From Nevskia sp. (GTDB lineage Bacteria; Pseudomonadota; Gammaproteobacteria; Nevskiales; Nevskiaceae), in NCBI GenBank assembly GCA_023229645.1, contig JALNYU010000005.1, positions 186,001-250,000 of the forward strand: a stretch of DNA of 64,000 nt, given 5' to 3'. The notes under the pieces were generated by a model. That model was not told where the DNA came from. It did not search any database and saw nothing but the letters and a program-made list of their open reading frames with translations. The position numbers were made by a program, and so were the translations under genes. Of the stretch, positions 43,455 through 52,747 are shown one piece after another (the first letter of the stretch is position 1; each line of letters starts with the position of its first letter).

Positions 43455-44264
43455 TTAGCGGCGCAACTCCGCGAGCACCGGCGCTGTTTCCGGCCGCAGT
43501 CCACGCCAGAGCGTAAAGGCTTCCGCCGCTTGCTCAACGAGCATGCCCAGACCGTCGCTGATACGGCTAGCACCCTGGGCCTGGGCCCAGTTCAAAAACG
43601 GCTGCGCCGCCGGTCCGTAATTCAGATCGTAAGCCAGCGCGCCCGGCGCAAAGAGCTGGGGCGGTAGCCGCGGCAATTCGCCCCGATGCCCAGCCGACGT
43701 TGCGTTGATAACAACGTCGTATTGATCCCCTTTCAACGATAAATTCGTACGCGGGACGATATTGCCGAGGCGTTTCAATGACGCAGCAATTTCTTCCGGC
43801 TTCCACGGATTGCGGTTAGAAATCACCAGTTCGGCAGGTTCTTCGGCCAGAATCGGCGCAAGAATACCGCGCGCTGCACCGCCAGCGCCGAGCACCAGCA
43901 CGCGCTTACCGCGTAACGGCACGCCGAGGTTAATAACGACATCGCGAACGAAACCGGCGCCGTCGGTATTGTCGCCGTGCCAACCGTCATCCAAGCGAAC
44001 CAAGGTATTCACGGCCCCGGCCGATTCCGCACCGGCGCTCAGCGATTCGCACAGCGCGAGCACCGCGGTTTTATGCGGCAGCGTTAGATTGAAGCCTTGC
44101 CAGCCGTCACCGTGCAGCCGCTTCAGCGCGCCAGACAATTCATCCGGAGCGATTTCATACGCTTCGTACAATAATTTTTCGCCGACTTGCGCCGCAAAAC
44201 GGGCATGGATGAGCGGCGATTTCGAGTGGGCGACCGGCTGCCCGAGCACCGCGTAGCGATCCAT
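43455..44264 (-). CDS. aroE: Shikimate dehydrogenase (NADP)
   Basis: 269-residue enzyme reducing 3-dehydroshikimate to shikimate in aromatic amino-acid synthesis. Motifs are YAVLGQPVAHSKSPLIHARF (substrate Ser pair), NLTLPHKTAVL (catalytic Lys), GAVNTLVR, GDNTDGAGFVRD (catalytic Asp), VLVLGAGGAARGILAPIL (NADP Rossmann) and NATSAGHRGELP. ATG 44264 overlaps the hemB stop by one base (TGATG), fixing the start; the upstream open frame lies inside hemB. Confidence 0.96.
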   Translation of the reverse strand: MDRYAVLGQPVAHSKSPLIHARFAAQVGEKLLYEAYEIAPDELSGALKRLHGDGWQGFNLTLPHKTAVLALCESLSAGAESAGAVNTLVRLDDGWHGDNTDGAGFVRDVVINLGVPLRGKRVLVLGAGGAARGILAPILAEEPAELVISNRNPWKPEEIAASLKRLGNIVPRTNLSLKGDQYDVVINATSAGHRGELPRLPPQLFAPGALAYDLNYGPAAQPFLNWAQAQGASRISDGLGMLVEQAAEAFTLWRGLRPETAPVLAELRR

Positions 44265-45259
44265 CAGGCGTCCGCCAGCCAAGTCGCGGCCCGCTTCGCG
44301 AAGTAGGTCAGAATCATGTCGGCGCCGGCCCGGCGCAAACACAGCAACGATTCCATCACGACTTTCTTTTCGTCGAGCCAGCCATTCTGTATCGCGGCTT
44401 TGAGCATCGCGTACTCGCCGCTGACTTGGTAGGCCGCAACCGGCACTTCGAAGCGATCTTTCACCCGGCGGATGATGTCGAGATACGGCATGCCGGGCTT
44501 GACCATGACGATGTCCGCGCCTTCGGCCAGATCCATCGCTACTTCACGCAGCGCTTCGTCGGTGTTGGCTGGGTCCATCTGATACGTGCGCTTATCGCCT
44601 TTCAAGGTTGACGATGAGCCAACAGCGTCACGGAACGGCCCGTAAAAGCCGCTCGCGTACTTGGCTGCATAGCTGAGAATCAATGTGTTATGGCGTTGGT
44701 CGCGTTCAAGCACGGAGCGAATTGCGCCGACCCGGCCATCCATCATGTCGCTCGGCGCGAGCACGTCGGCACCTGCGCGCGCCAATACAACCGCCTGCTT
44801 GCGCAGCGCTTCGACGGTGATGTCGTTCGCGACATAGCCGTGTTCGTCGAGGATGCCGTCATGACCATGGGTGGTATAGGGGTCAAGCGCGATATCGACG
44901 ATCACGCCGAGATCCGGGCAGCTTTCCTTGATACGTGCGATCGCCCGCGGCACCAAGCCATCCGGGTTCAGCGATTCGCTGCCGAGATCGTTTTTCAGCG
45001 CCGCAGGAATTACCGGGAACAGCGCCACGGCGGAAACGCCGAGTGCGTGCAGTTCCGCGCATTCCTGTGCCAGCGCGTCGAGATCGAGGCGGTGCACGCC
45101 GGGCATCGAACCGATTGGGCCGCAGAGCGTGCCTTCAGCAACAAACAGCGGCTGAATCAGTTGGCCGGGGACTAAGCGGGTTTCGCGGACGAGTTCGCGA
45201 ACAAAAGGCGTCGCGCGCAGCCGGCGCGGGCGGGTATTCGGGTATGCGGGAGAGTTCAC
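44264..45259 (-). CDS. hemB: Delta-aminolevulinic acid dehydratase
   Basis: 331-residue enzyme condensing two ALA to porphobilinogen in heme synthesis. Schiff-base lysines lie in YAAKYASGFYGPFRDAVGSS and IVMVKPGMPYLDI. The metal-site segment reads DIALDPYTTHGHDGILDEHG, in which the cysteines of zinc-type enzymes (as in E. coli) are replaced by Ala/Asp, so this is of the cysteine-less, Mg-dependent type known from Pseudomonas. Starts ATG 45259, is co-transcribed with aroE, and is divergent from the sigma-factor gene. Confidence 0.96.
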   Translation of the reverse strand: MNSPAYPNTRPRRLRATPFVRELVRETRLVPGQLIQPLFVAEGTLCGPIGSMPGVHRLDLDALAQECAELHALGVSAVALFPVIPAALKNDLGSESLNPDGLVPRAIARIKESCPDLGVIVDIALDPYTTHGHDGILDEHGYVANDITVEALRKQAVVLARAGADVLAPSDMMDGRVGAIRSVLERDQRHNTLILSYAAKYASGFYGPFRDAVGSSSTLKGDKRTYQMDPANTDEALREVAMDLAEGADIVMVKPGMPYLDIIRRVKDRFEVPVAAYQVSGEYAMLKAAIQNGWLDEKKVVMESLLCLRRAGADMILTYFAKRAATWLADA

Positions 45260-45378
45260 GGCGGGCTCACAGTCTATATCTGCCGATTATAATCATGGTG
45301 CGCGAGGACTGAAGAAAGTACGTCGAAACCGTTCCGCGCTTGCTACCATCGTCGTCGAATTCCTGCCGCTACCGACCG

Positions 45379-45945
45379 ATGAGTTCTGCTCCCGCTTCCG
45401 CTGATCACCTTGCCACGCTACTCGCCGCCACCGGCCGCGGAGACGAACAGGCATTTTCCCAGCTCTACCAGCATAGCAGCGCGCATCTGTTTGGCCTGCT
45501 GCTGCGTATTCTTAATCGTCGGGACTGGGCGGAAGAAGCATTGCAGGACTACTTTCTGCGAATCTGGCAGAAGGCGGAGACCTACGCGCCAGAAAAAGGC
45601 GCTGCGCTGGCTTGGCTGCTAACGGTTGCCCGCTACCGCGCACTCGACCTACTACGCGTGAAGCGGCCCGAGGTCTCATTGCTTGACGAAGCGGAGGCGC
45701 CTGCGATGACCTTTGCCGACCCCGCCGAAAACCCCGAAGCACGGGCGATTGAGCAGGATGGGCTGGGTCGCCTGAGTGATTGCATGAATGGCTTACAGAG
45801 CGAGCAGAAACGCAGCGTGCTGCTCGCGTATTACGGCGGCTATACGCATCAAGAACTGGCACAGCGCTTAAAAGCGCCGCTAGGCACGGTAAAAAGCTGG
45901 GTTCGACGTGGCTTGCTGAGTCTGCGCGAATGTTTGGACCGGTGA
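45379..45945 (+). CDS. ECF-type RNA polymerase sigma factor (SigK-like)
   Basis: 188 residues. Region 2 is FSQLYQHSSAHLFGLLLRIL followed by RRDWAEEALQDYFLRIWQKA; region 4 helix-turn-helix is YTHQELAQRLKAPLGTVKSW and VRRGLLSLRECL. ATG 45379 (MSSAPASADHLATLL) is the likely start, as the upstream frame has no family features. The anti-sigma gene starts 10 bp downstream, so the pair forms a regulatory unit. Target promoters and the signal are unknown; the adjacent pair may regulate itself. Confidence 0.9.
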   Translation: MSSAPASADHLATLLAATGRGDEQAFSQLYQHSSAHLFGLLLRILNRRDWAEEALQDYFLRIWQKAETYAPEKGAALAWLLTVARYRALDLLRVKRPEVSLLDEAEAPAMTFADPAENPEARAIEQDGLGRLSDCMNGLQSEQKRSVLLAYYGGYTHQELAQRLKAPLGTVKSWVRRGLLSLRECLDR

Positions 45946-45955
45946 ACTGCACGCG

Positions 45956-46726
45956 ATGAAATACAACAATCTCAAACTCCGGCAATTACTCGCCGCTGAA
46001 TATGTGCTCGGCTTGCTGCGCGGCCGCGCCCGTCGGCGTTTCGAGCGACTGCTGCGCGCCGATGCGGGCTTGCGCACTGAAGTCACCTACTGGGAAGTTC
46101 GATTCAGCGAATTCGCCGCCCAGATTTCGCCGGTAGCGCCGCCGCCCGCGGTTTGGCTGAACCTGCAACACCGCGTGCAAGCGGGCAATAATAAAGTCGT
46201 GCCGCTACGGCGCCCGACGACTGCGCAAGAAGCACCCGCGCCGCAAGCGGCGCCGTTGTGGCGCATCATCGCTGGCTTGGCCGCAGCGTTAATCGTCGTT
46301 GCCGTAATCGTTTCCGGGCAGCGTGGCGCACGTCAGACCCCACCCGCTGTTGCTACGGCGCCCGCCTCGCCACCCACGCCCACGGCGGCAGCCACTGCCT
46401 ATGTCGCGTTGTTAAAGCTGCCAGAAGCAACGATGCAGTGGACGTTGAGCCTGACCCCTGAACGCGGCGCGATCAGCGTTGCCGCCAGCGGCGAATATGC
46501 CCAGCTCGGCGAGCATAGTCTGGAGCTCTGGGTGATCACGGCCACCGGCCCGGTATCGGTCGGCTTGCTGCCGGTCAGCGGCGTCGGCCACTTGAAGCTC
46601 CCGGCGGAACTGGCGACCGGCGAAACGGTGATGTTGGCGGTGACCTTGGAGCCGGTCGGTGGCGCGCCGAATGGCAAACCGACCGGGCCGGTACTGACCT
46701 CGGGGACCGCGATTAAAGTCGGCTGA
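45956..46726 (+). CDS. RskA-type anti-sigma factor
   Basis: 256 residues. The N-terminal cytosolic anti-sigma domain starts LRQLLAAEYVLGLLRGRARR (family signature for RskA-like regulators), a single TM helix lies at about 103-119 (IIAGLAAALIVVAVIV), and the rest is a periplasmic RskA C-terminal domain (LPEATMQWTLSLTPERGAIS, HSLELWVITATGPVSVGLLP). Predicted to hold the preceding sigma factor at the membrane until proteolysis. No HxxxCxxC zinc motif is present, as is normal for this subclass. Confidence 0.9.
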   Translation: MKYNNLKLRQLLAAEYVLGLLRGRARRRFERLLRADAGLRTEVTYWEVRFSEFAAQISPVAPPPAVWLNLQHRVQAGNNKVVPLRRPTTAQEAPAPQAAPLWRIIAGLAAALIVVAVIVSGQRGARQTPPAVATAPASPPTPTAAATAYVALLKLPEATMQWTLSLTPERGAISVAASGEYAQLGEHSLELWVITATGPVSVGLLPVSGVGHLKLPAELATGETVMLAVTLEPVGGAPNGKPTGPVLTSGTAIKVG

Positions 46727-46835
46727 TCAAAGCGCCGACTGCGTATTGCTTTGGCGATTCGCGCCGCTGACCGTGCAAAAACACCATAACGCGCTTGGGC
46801 GCCTTGGCGTGTCGATGCGGTTCTCGCTACTTTGT

Positions 46836-46856
46836 GTCTCGAAATAATAACGAGAC
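46836..46856. promoter_or_regulatory. Small dyad upstream of glpK
   Basis: GTCTCG and CGAGAC separated by nine A/T-rich bases, immediately before the GAGGAG ribosome site of glpK. It could be a repressor half-site pair or a weak mRNA hairpin; evidence is only the symmetry. Confidence 0.25.
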
Positions 46857-46868
46857 CGAGGAGCGACG

Positions 46869-48362
46869 ATGTCCGTCAACCAAAAAATGCCGGTTTTGCT
46901 CGCAATCGACCAGGGGACAACCAGCAGTCGGGCGATTTTGTTTGATCGGTCTGGCAATGTCCTAGGCCGAGCGCAACGGGAACTGCCGCAATCATTTCCC
47001 CAGCCGGGTTGGGTCGAGCACGATGCCGAGCGCATCTGGCAGGACGTGCGCGCTTGCGTCAGCCAAGTGCTCGCCGAACAGGGATTAAGTGCGCGCGACA
47101 TTACGGCGCTTGGCATCACCAATCAACGTGAAACGACCGTCCTATGGGAACGCGCCAGCGGCCGGCCGCTACATCCAGCCATCGTCTGGCAGGATCGACG
47201 CACCGCCGAATTTTGCTTAAGCCAAGCCGATGCAGCGCGCCAACTTGGCCTGCATGCGCGCACCGGTTTGCTGCTTGATCCGTATTTTTCGGCGACGAAA
47301 CTGGCTTGGTTGCTCGATCATATTCCCGGTGCCCGGGCGCGTGCCGAAGCCGGCGAGCTGGCGTTTGGAACCATCGATAGCTGGCTGCTTTGGCAGCTCA
47401 GTGGCGGCCGCATCCATGCAACAGACGCCAGTAACGCTTCGCGTACCTTGCTCTATAACCTGCACACAGGCGCCTGGGACGACACGCTGCTCGCCTTCTT
47501 CAGAATCCCAGCGCCGCTATTGCCGACGGTTTATGACTGCGCAGCTGATTACGGCCATACCGACCCCGCCTTGTTTGGTGCATCAATACCGATATCGGCG
47601 CTGATCGGTGACCAGCAAGCGGCAACGGTCGGCCAAGCCTGCTTCGCCCCCGGCATGATCAAAAGCACCTACGGCACCGGTTGTTTCATGGTGCTGAATA
47701 CCGGGGCGCAGGCGGTGACATCTCAGCATCGCTTGCTCGGTACCACAGCGTATCGCCTGAATGGCGTTACAACACACGCGCTGGAAGGCAGCATTTTCGT
47801 CGCGGGGGCTGCAGTGCAATGGTTACGCGACGCAATGCACTTGATCGGCTCCGCAGCGGAAACTGAAGCGCTGGCCAGTTCGTTAAGCGATACGCAAGGA
47901 GTTTATCTGGTGCCGGCGTTTACCGGACTCGGCGCGCCCTATTGGGACCCGCAGGCACGCGGGGCAATTTACGGCTTAACGCGGGACTCGGGCATCGCTC
48001 ATATCGTCCGCGCAGCGCTGGAGTCAACCTGCTATCAAACGCGCGATCTGCGCGATGCGATGGCGAAAGACACCGTTGCGCCAACGGAGCTCCGCGTTGA
48101 TGGCGGCATGACGGTGAATAACTGGCTTATGCAGTTTCTTGCCGATGTTCTCGGCATTCCCGTGGTACGGCCGAAAAACGTTGAAACAACGGCATTCGGC
48201 GCAGCGCTGATGGCGGGTTTGCAGGCTGGGGTGTATGGCTCACTCGAAGAAATTGCTGAATTGTGGCGTGCCGATGCGCGTTTTGAGCCGCGAATGCCAA
48301 TGCAGGAAGCCGATGCGCTTTATGCCGGCTGGTGCGCCGCCGTCGCCCGTACCCGAAGCTAA
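46869..48362 (+). CDS. glpK: Glycerol kinase
   Basis: 497-residue FGGY kinase making glycerol-3-phosphate. Motifs are LLAIDQGTTSSRAILFDRSG (phosphate 1), PGWVEHDAERIWQDV, GITNQRETTVLWERASGRPL, VWQDRRTAEFC, GTIDSWLLWQLSGG, SALIGDQQAATVGQ, KSTYGTGCFMVLNTG and RVDGGMTVNNWLMQFLAD. ATG 46869 follows GAGGAG. Stands alone, without the glpF or glpD genes usually nearby; the glycerophosphodiesterase at 29.6 kb acts in the same pathway. Confidence 0.97.
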   Translation: MSVNQKMPVLLAIDQGTTSSRAILFDRSGNVLGRAQRELPQSFPQPGWVEHDAERIWQDVRACVSQVLAEQGLSARDITALGITNQRETTVLWERASGRPLHPAIVWQDRRTAEFCLSQADAARQLGLHARTGLLLDPYFSATKLAWLLDHIPGARARAEAGELAFGTIDSWLLWQLSGGRIHATDASNASRTLLYNLHTGAWDDTLLAFFRIPAPLLPTVYDCAADYGHTDPALFGASIPISALIGDQQAATVGQACFAPGMIKSTYGTGCFMVLNTGAQAVTSQHRLLGTTAYRLNGVTTHALEGSIFVAGAAVQWLRDAMHLIGSAAETEALASSLSDTQGVYLVPAFTGLGAPYWDPQARGAIYGLTRDSGIAHIVRAALESTCYQTRDLRDAMAKDTVAPTELRVDGGMTVNNWLMQFLADVLGIPVVRPKNVETTAFGAALMAGLQAGVYGSLEEIAELWRADARFEPRMPMQEADALYAGWCAAVARTRS

Positions 48363-48384
48363 GGCCAGCGCAAATACCTTCGGG

Positions 48385-48419
48385 CAATAAAAATCCCGGG
48401 GCGCCAAAGCGCCCCGGGA
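48385..48419 (-). terminator. Intrinsic terminator of the subtilase-like gene
   Basis: Perfect 11-bp stem TCCCGGGGCGC / GCGCCCCGGGA with loop CAAA, 39 bp past the protease stop. On the minus strand it is followed by TTTTTATT, a good T-run. It may also terminate glpK from the other side, though without T-run. Confidence 0.85.
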
Positions 48420-48457
48420 CTCATAACAGCTACAACTTACCGTTTACCGAAATGCGC

Positions 48458-51115
48458 TTAGGCGCGTTTACGGCGACGGAAGAACACGGCAACGAGGCCT
48501 GGCAACAACATCATCAGACCAAACGCACCACCGCCTTTCTTGGTACCGGTGCCGGTCAATGCCACCGTGTTCGGGCTGCCGGTGCCGGCGTCCGAAGCGA
48601 TCGTTAGTGTTTCGCTAAATGCGCGAACCGCATTCGGAGCGAAGTTCACCGTAATTGCGCAGGTGCCGCCAACAGCAACCGCAGCGGAGCAGGTGTTGCT
48701 CTGCGTAAAGCCAGAGCCGCTGATCGAAACGCCCGACACGTTTAGCGGAGCGGTACCGGTGTTGGTCACCGTAACCGTCTGCGCCGTTCCAGTCTGGCCG
48801 TTACGAACTGAGCCAAAGCTCAGGCTGCCGGCCGAGAGGCCAATGAACGACTGCACGCCATTCGCAACAAGCGCGACGCTGATCGGCGATGACGGTGCGT
48901 TCGACAAAATGTCGAGCGAGCCGCTGAAGTTGCCGAGCGATGTCGGCGTAACCGTTACGCCAACTGCACAGCTATCGCCAGCAGCAACCGTTGACACGCC
49001 ATCAGTCGGACAAGTATTCGACGTGATGTTGAAGCCCAGCGTCGAAGTGACCGATGAGATCGTCAGCGGGAACGCGCCGGTGTTGGTCACGGTTAGCGTC
49101 TGCGCCGCTGACGTTGCGCCAAGGCGAACGTCGCCGAAGCCGAGCGTGGCAGCCGATAGGATCTGAATCGGCAGCAATTGCGACAGTGCAGCGTCCGCTT
49201 GGATAAAGCCGTAGCCGGAGTCGAAATCGACACCTGGAACGCCCATATCAATCGTCGTCGCCTTCATGGCGTCAATGACTTCAGCGGTGGTTGCCAGCGG
49301 TTGTGCTTCTTTCAATAGTGCAGCGACGCCCGCAGCGTGCGGAGCGGCAGCCGAAGTACCGAAGAAGTTGTAGTCGGCAGCGCCGTTGGTGCACTCCGGA
49401 ACAGCGCTGCTACGGGCGCCAATCTGCTGTGCAAAGAACGTCGTTCTGCCACCATCTGGCGCAACAATTTCCGGCTTCTGACGGACATCCGGGGTGAACA
49501 AACGCTGACCGGTCAGATCAAACAGTACCGGTGTACCGCCTGCCGATGAGAAATCTTCTAACGTGAACTCAGGGAAGATGTCCGGCAAGCAAATCGGGTT
49601 CGCACGGAAGTACGAAGCACCGACCGCGACCGCACCGACCGCATTCGGGTGACCCTGAAGCGTGCCGCTATTGGTTGCGAACTGATCGACACTCAAGCCT
49701 TGATAGTTGATTTTCAGACGGCGCGGGGCTGCACCGCTGGCGACGCCAACGACGAGGCCTGCTTCAAAATCGGTGGCATTACCCAAGCCGCCGCCGAAGA
49801 TTTGGAAGGGATCGTCGTTAATCAGACTCGGGCCGGTGCAGAAGATGATGTCATCTTCGGTAATTGGGCCAGTCGGGCCATTAGTCAGCAGGTTCGGGCC
49901 GACGGTCAAGCAGATGTCGACGGTGTTCTGGGCGCCAGAACCACCCGTGCTGGCATACGGCTCATCCCATTGCAGATAGGTCAGGATGTTCGAACCGGCC
50001 GGGATCGTAATCGGCAACACGGTGGAGACCGTTGCGCCGGTGCTGTCAAAGTTATGCAGTCTTTCACCTGCGATGTCGGTACCTACATCACCGACGACGC
50101 CAGACTCACGGAACGGCGCTTCGTAAGAATCACGTGCGCTATTACCCGCGGACGAGAAGTAGGCAACGCCACTTTGTGCGGCGATGTCGGCGGCCTGCGC
50201 GATGATGCCGTCCTGGAAGAACGGTTCGTCGAAGTAGGTCACGTCATCGACGATAACCTGAGCGCCCGCATCGAGCAGTTCGAGAATGCCAGCCGCGAAT
50301 GCGGCTTCGCCATTGAACGCGCTGTAGAACTTAAGACGCGAACCCGGCGCAACGTCATAAATCAGCTGCGCCATTGCGCGGCCTTCGTCGGTGCCGCTGC
50401 CGCAGCCTTCTTCTTCCGCGAGCACGGTGACATCCGGCGGCAAATCGCCGGTGGCGATGTTGTCAGCGTAGGTGTCGAGCTGGAAGCCGCAATCGAAGCT
50501 GTCCGACATCACGCCAATGGTGATGCCAGAGCCCGTTACGCCATTAACTAGCGGCGAATTACGAAGGGCCAAGCTGCGTTGGATGAAGTCACCCTGAGTA
50601 ACGACCGATCCTGAGTGCGTCCGCGCTTGCGATGCCCGCATCGACGTAACGCCCCCAAATGCGGCAGCCGATTTCAGCTGATCGACCGGAATCCAGGCCG
50701 AGATGTGATTCTTGAAACGATAGGTTTTCGCGACGCCGAGCCGTTTCAGCTGGGCTTCGGTCGAAACGGCATCGCCTTTGGCGACGATTTCAACCAATAC
50801 TGCCGGCACCGTTCTCGGAACAGACAGGTTGAGGCGTGCGTGCGGTGCAACTGACTTTAAGCTAGCCATTAGCTGGGCTTTCGGAGCGGTTTTCGCCGCC
50901 TCCGAAATGCGGACCAGCATGTCGTCCATCTTGACATAGCCTTGTTTTACTTTTTGTGCACGTGAAAGCGGCGTCACACCGTTTAGACGATGCAGAGAAA
51001 TTTTACTCGCCGGCGCCACTCCCGCGGCGGCGGTTGCGTTGGGGAGGCCAGCAGCAGCAGCTGTGGCACCTGCCAACAGCGCTGCTGCGACCCCGCACAA
51101 TACTTTTTTCGTCAT
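48458..51115 (-). CDS. Secreted S8-like (subtilase) protein with C-terminal sorting signal
   Basis: 885 residues. Signal peptide MTKKVLCGVAAALLAGATAA; pro-region to about 185; subtilase-like core about 190-640; two Ig-like (choice-of-anchor-D-type) repeats with TVTNTGAFPLTISSV and TVTNTGTAPLNVSGV; and the tail GGGAFGLMMLLPGLVAVFF followed by RRRKRA, which resembles a GlyGly-CTERM sorting signal. Catalytic Ser588 (GTSAAAPHAAG), oxyanion Asn (SSAGNSA) and Asp205 (VMSDSFD) are present, but the His helix reads GTDEGRAMAQ, with Glu244 where subtilases have His. Terminator at 48394. Divergent from trkA. Confidence 0.88.
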   Translation of the reverse strand: MTKKVLCGVAAALLAGATAAAAGLPNATAAAGVAPASKISLHRLNGVTPLSRAQKVKQGYVKMDDMLVRISEAAKTAPKAQLMASLKSVAPHARLNLSVPRTVPAVLVEIVAKGDAVSTEAQLKRLGVAKTYRFKNHISAWIPVDQLKSAAAFGGVTSMRASQARTHSGSVVTQGDFIQRSLALRNSPLVNGVTGSGITIGVMSDSFDCGFQLDTYADNIATGDLPPDVTVLAEEEGCGSGTDEGRAMAQLIYDVAPGSRLKFYSAFNGEAAFAAGILELLDAGAQVIVDDVTYFDEPFFQDGIIAQAADIAAQSGVAYFSSAGNSARDSYEAPFRESGVVGDVGTDIAGERLHNFDSTGATVSTVLPITIPAGSNILTYLQWDEPYASTGGSGAQNTVDICLTVGPNLLTNGPTGPITEDDIIFCTGPSLINDDPFQIFGGGLGNATDFEAGLVVGVASGAAPRRLKINYQGLSVDQFATNSGTLQGHPNAVGAVAVGASYFRANPICLPDIFPEFTLEDFSSAGGTPVLFDLTGQRLFTPDVRQKPEIVAPDGGRTTFFAQQIGARSSAVPECTNGAADYNFFGTSAAAPHAAGVAALLKEAQPLATTAEVIDAMKATTIDMGVPGVDFDSGYGFIQADAALSQLLPIQILSAATLGFGDVRLGATSAAQTLTVTNTGAFPLTISSVTSTLGFNITSNTCPTDGVSTVAAGDSCAVGVTVTPTSLGNFSGSLDILSNAPSSPISVALVANGVQSFIGLSAGSLSFGSVRNGQTGTAQTVTVTNTGTAPLNVSGVSISGSGFTQSNTCSAAVAVGGTCAITVNFAPNAVRAFSETLTIASDAGTGSPNTVALTGTGTKKGGGAFGLMMLLPGLVAVFFRRRKRA

Positions 51116-51361
51116 TTAATTCAAACCCCTGTGTAAGTATAAAAAGATCTGCATGACCACCGATTCAGCCTATATCTTCCGCCCACATATTTTTGCAAAG
51201 CTGTGCCCCGAAGATATGGACTCTTTGCTCTTACTGCAAACAAAAATTTCTACTTGTATGCGCGAGTGCGTACCTTGCAAATGCGGTGCCCGACAACCGG
51301 TTCCCTATGCCTAGCGGGCCACCGCGTGCAAAGATGATAGTTCAGGCGGGAAGAAGATCTC

Positions 51362-52741
51362 ATGAAAATTGTAATTTTAGGGGCTGGACAGGTCGGATCG
51401 ACCCTGGCCGAGAATTTAGCCAACGAAGCGAACGACATCACAGTCGTCGATGCCGACGCAGCAGCGTTAGCGAGTTTGCAGGAGCGGCTCGATATTCGAA
51501 CGGTGTTAGGGCACGCCTCTTATCCCGATACATTGCGGCGCGCGAATGCCAACGATGCCGACATGGTGATCGCAGTTACGGATAGCGACGAAACCAATAT
51601 GTTGGCTTGCCGCATCAGCCAGATGCTGTTTCATACGCCGACCAAAATTGCACGTGTCCGGGCAGCGGACTATCTCAGCGAAGAGGATCGTTTATTTCTG
51701 CCTGATGCCTTATCGGTCGATATGCGCATCAGCCCTGAGCAGCTGGTTACCGACGCAATTCTGCGTTTGATCGAATATCCCGGTGCCTTACAGGTGGTCG
51801 ATTTCGCTGACGGCCGCTTGCGGCTCGTCGCTGTGCGCGCCTACTACGGCGGGCCGCTGGTCGGGCATGCGTTGAAAGAGCTGCCGGCACGCCTGCCGCA
51901 GGGCATGGAAACGCGGATTGCCGCAATTTATCGTCGCGGCAAGCCGATTATTCCTGAGGGCTCGACCGTCATTGAAGCCGACGATGAAGTGTTCTTCGTC
52001 GCGGCGCGCGTGCATATCCCGAAAATCATGGCTGAGTTGCGGCGGCTAGATCGGCCTGTAAAACGGGTGATTCTCGCTGGCGGCGGCAATATTGGGCTGC
52101 GCTTGGCGCGCGCCCTGGAGAACAAGCTACAAGTCAAAATTATCGAACGCGGGCGGGAGCGCGCGAAGTATCTTTCGGAAGTGCTGAATCACGTCGTGGT
52201 ACTGGCCGGCGATGCTGCCAACGAGGCGCTATTGCTCGAAGAAAACATCGAAGATTGCGACGTATTTTGTGCGGTCACCAATGATGATGAAGCGAACATT
52301 TTGTCGGCGATGTTGGCCAAGCGGCTCGGTGCTAGTCGGGTGTTATCGCTGATCAATCGGCTCGCTTATGTCGATCTGGTCGAAGGTGGTGCAATCGACG
52401 TCGCTGTGTCGCCGCAGCAGGCCACGGTCAGCGCTTTGTTGGCGCATGTGCGACGCGGCGACGTCGCCAAAGTCCACTCGCTGCGGCGTGGCGCGGCGGA
52501 GGCGATTGAGGCGATTGCGCATGGTGATCGCCATAACTCGAAAATTGTCGGCCGCACGATTGAGGAAATCCGCCTGCCGACCGGCATCACGATTGGCGCA
52601 ATTGTCCGCGGCGAAGACGTGATCATCGCCCATCGCAATACCCGGATCGAAGCTGAAGATCATGTCATCTTGTTTATCGTCGATAAACGAAAAACGAAAG
52701 AAGTCGAAAAACTGTTCCAAGTCGGCCTGACGTTCGTCTAA
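51362..52741 (+). CDS. trkA: Trk potassium uptake regulator TrkA
   Basis: 459-residue peripheral membrane protein that gates TrkH by binding NAD(H)/ATP. Two tandem RCK halves: the first starts MKIVILGAGQVGSTLAENLA, the second VKRVILAGGGNIGLRLARAL; each is followed by a TrkA-C domain (the last ends IEAEDHVILFIVDKRK). In many gammaproteobacteria trkA directly follows rsmB; here it is 40 kb away beside trkH, which is convergent with only 6 bp between stops. ATG 51362 follows GAAGAAG. Confidence 0.95.
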   Translation: MKIVILGAGQVGSTLAENLANEANDITVVDADAAALASLQERLDIRTVLGHASYPDTLRRANANDADMVIAVTDSDETNMLACRISQMLFHTPTKIARVRAADYLSEEDRLFLPDALSVDMRISPEQLVTDAILRLIEYPGALQVVDFADGRLRLVAVRAYYGGPLVGHALKELPARLPQGMETRIAAIYRRGKPIIPEGSTVIEADDEVFFVAARVHIPKIMAELRRLDRPVKRVILAGGGNIGLRLARALENKLQVKIIERGRERAKYLSEVLNHVVVLAGDAANEALLLEENIEDCDVFCAVTNDDEANILSAMLAKRLGASRVLSLINRLAYVDLVEGGAIDVAVSPQQATVSALLAHVRRGDVAKVHSLRRGAAEAIEAIAHGDRHNSKIVGRTIEEIRLPTGITIGAIVRGEDVIIAHRNTRIEAEDHVILFIVDKRKTKEVEKLFQVGLTFV

Positions 52742-52747
52742 AAATTG

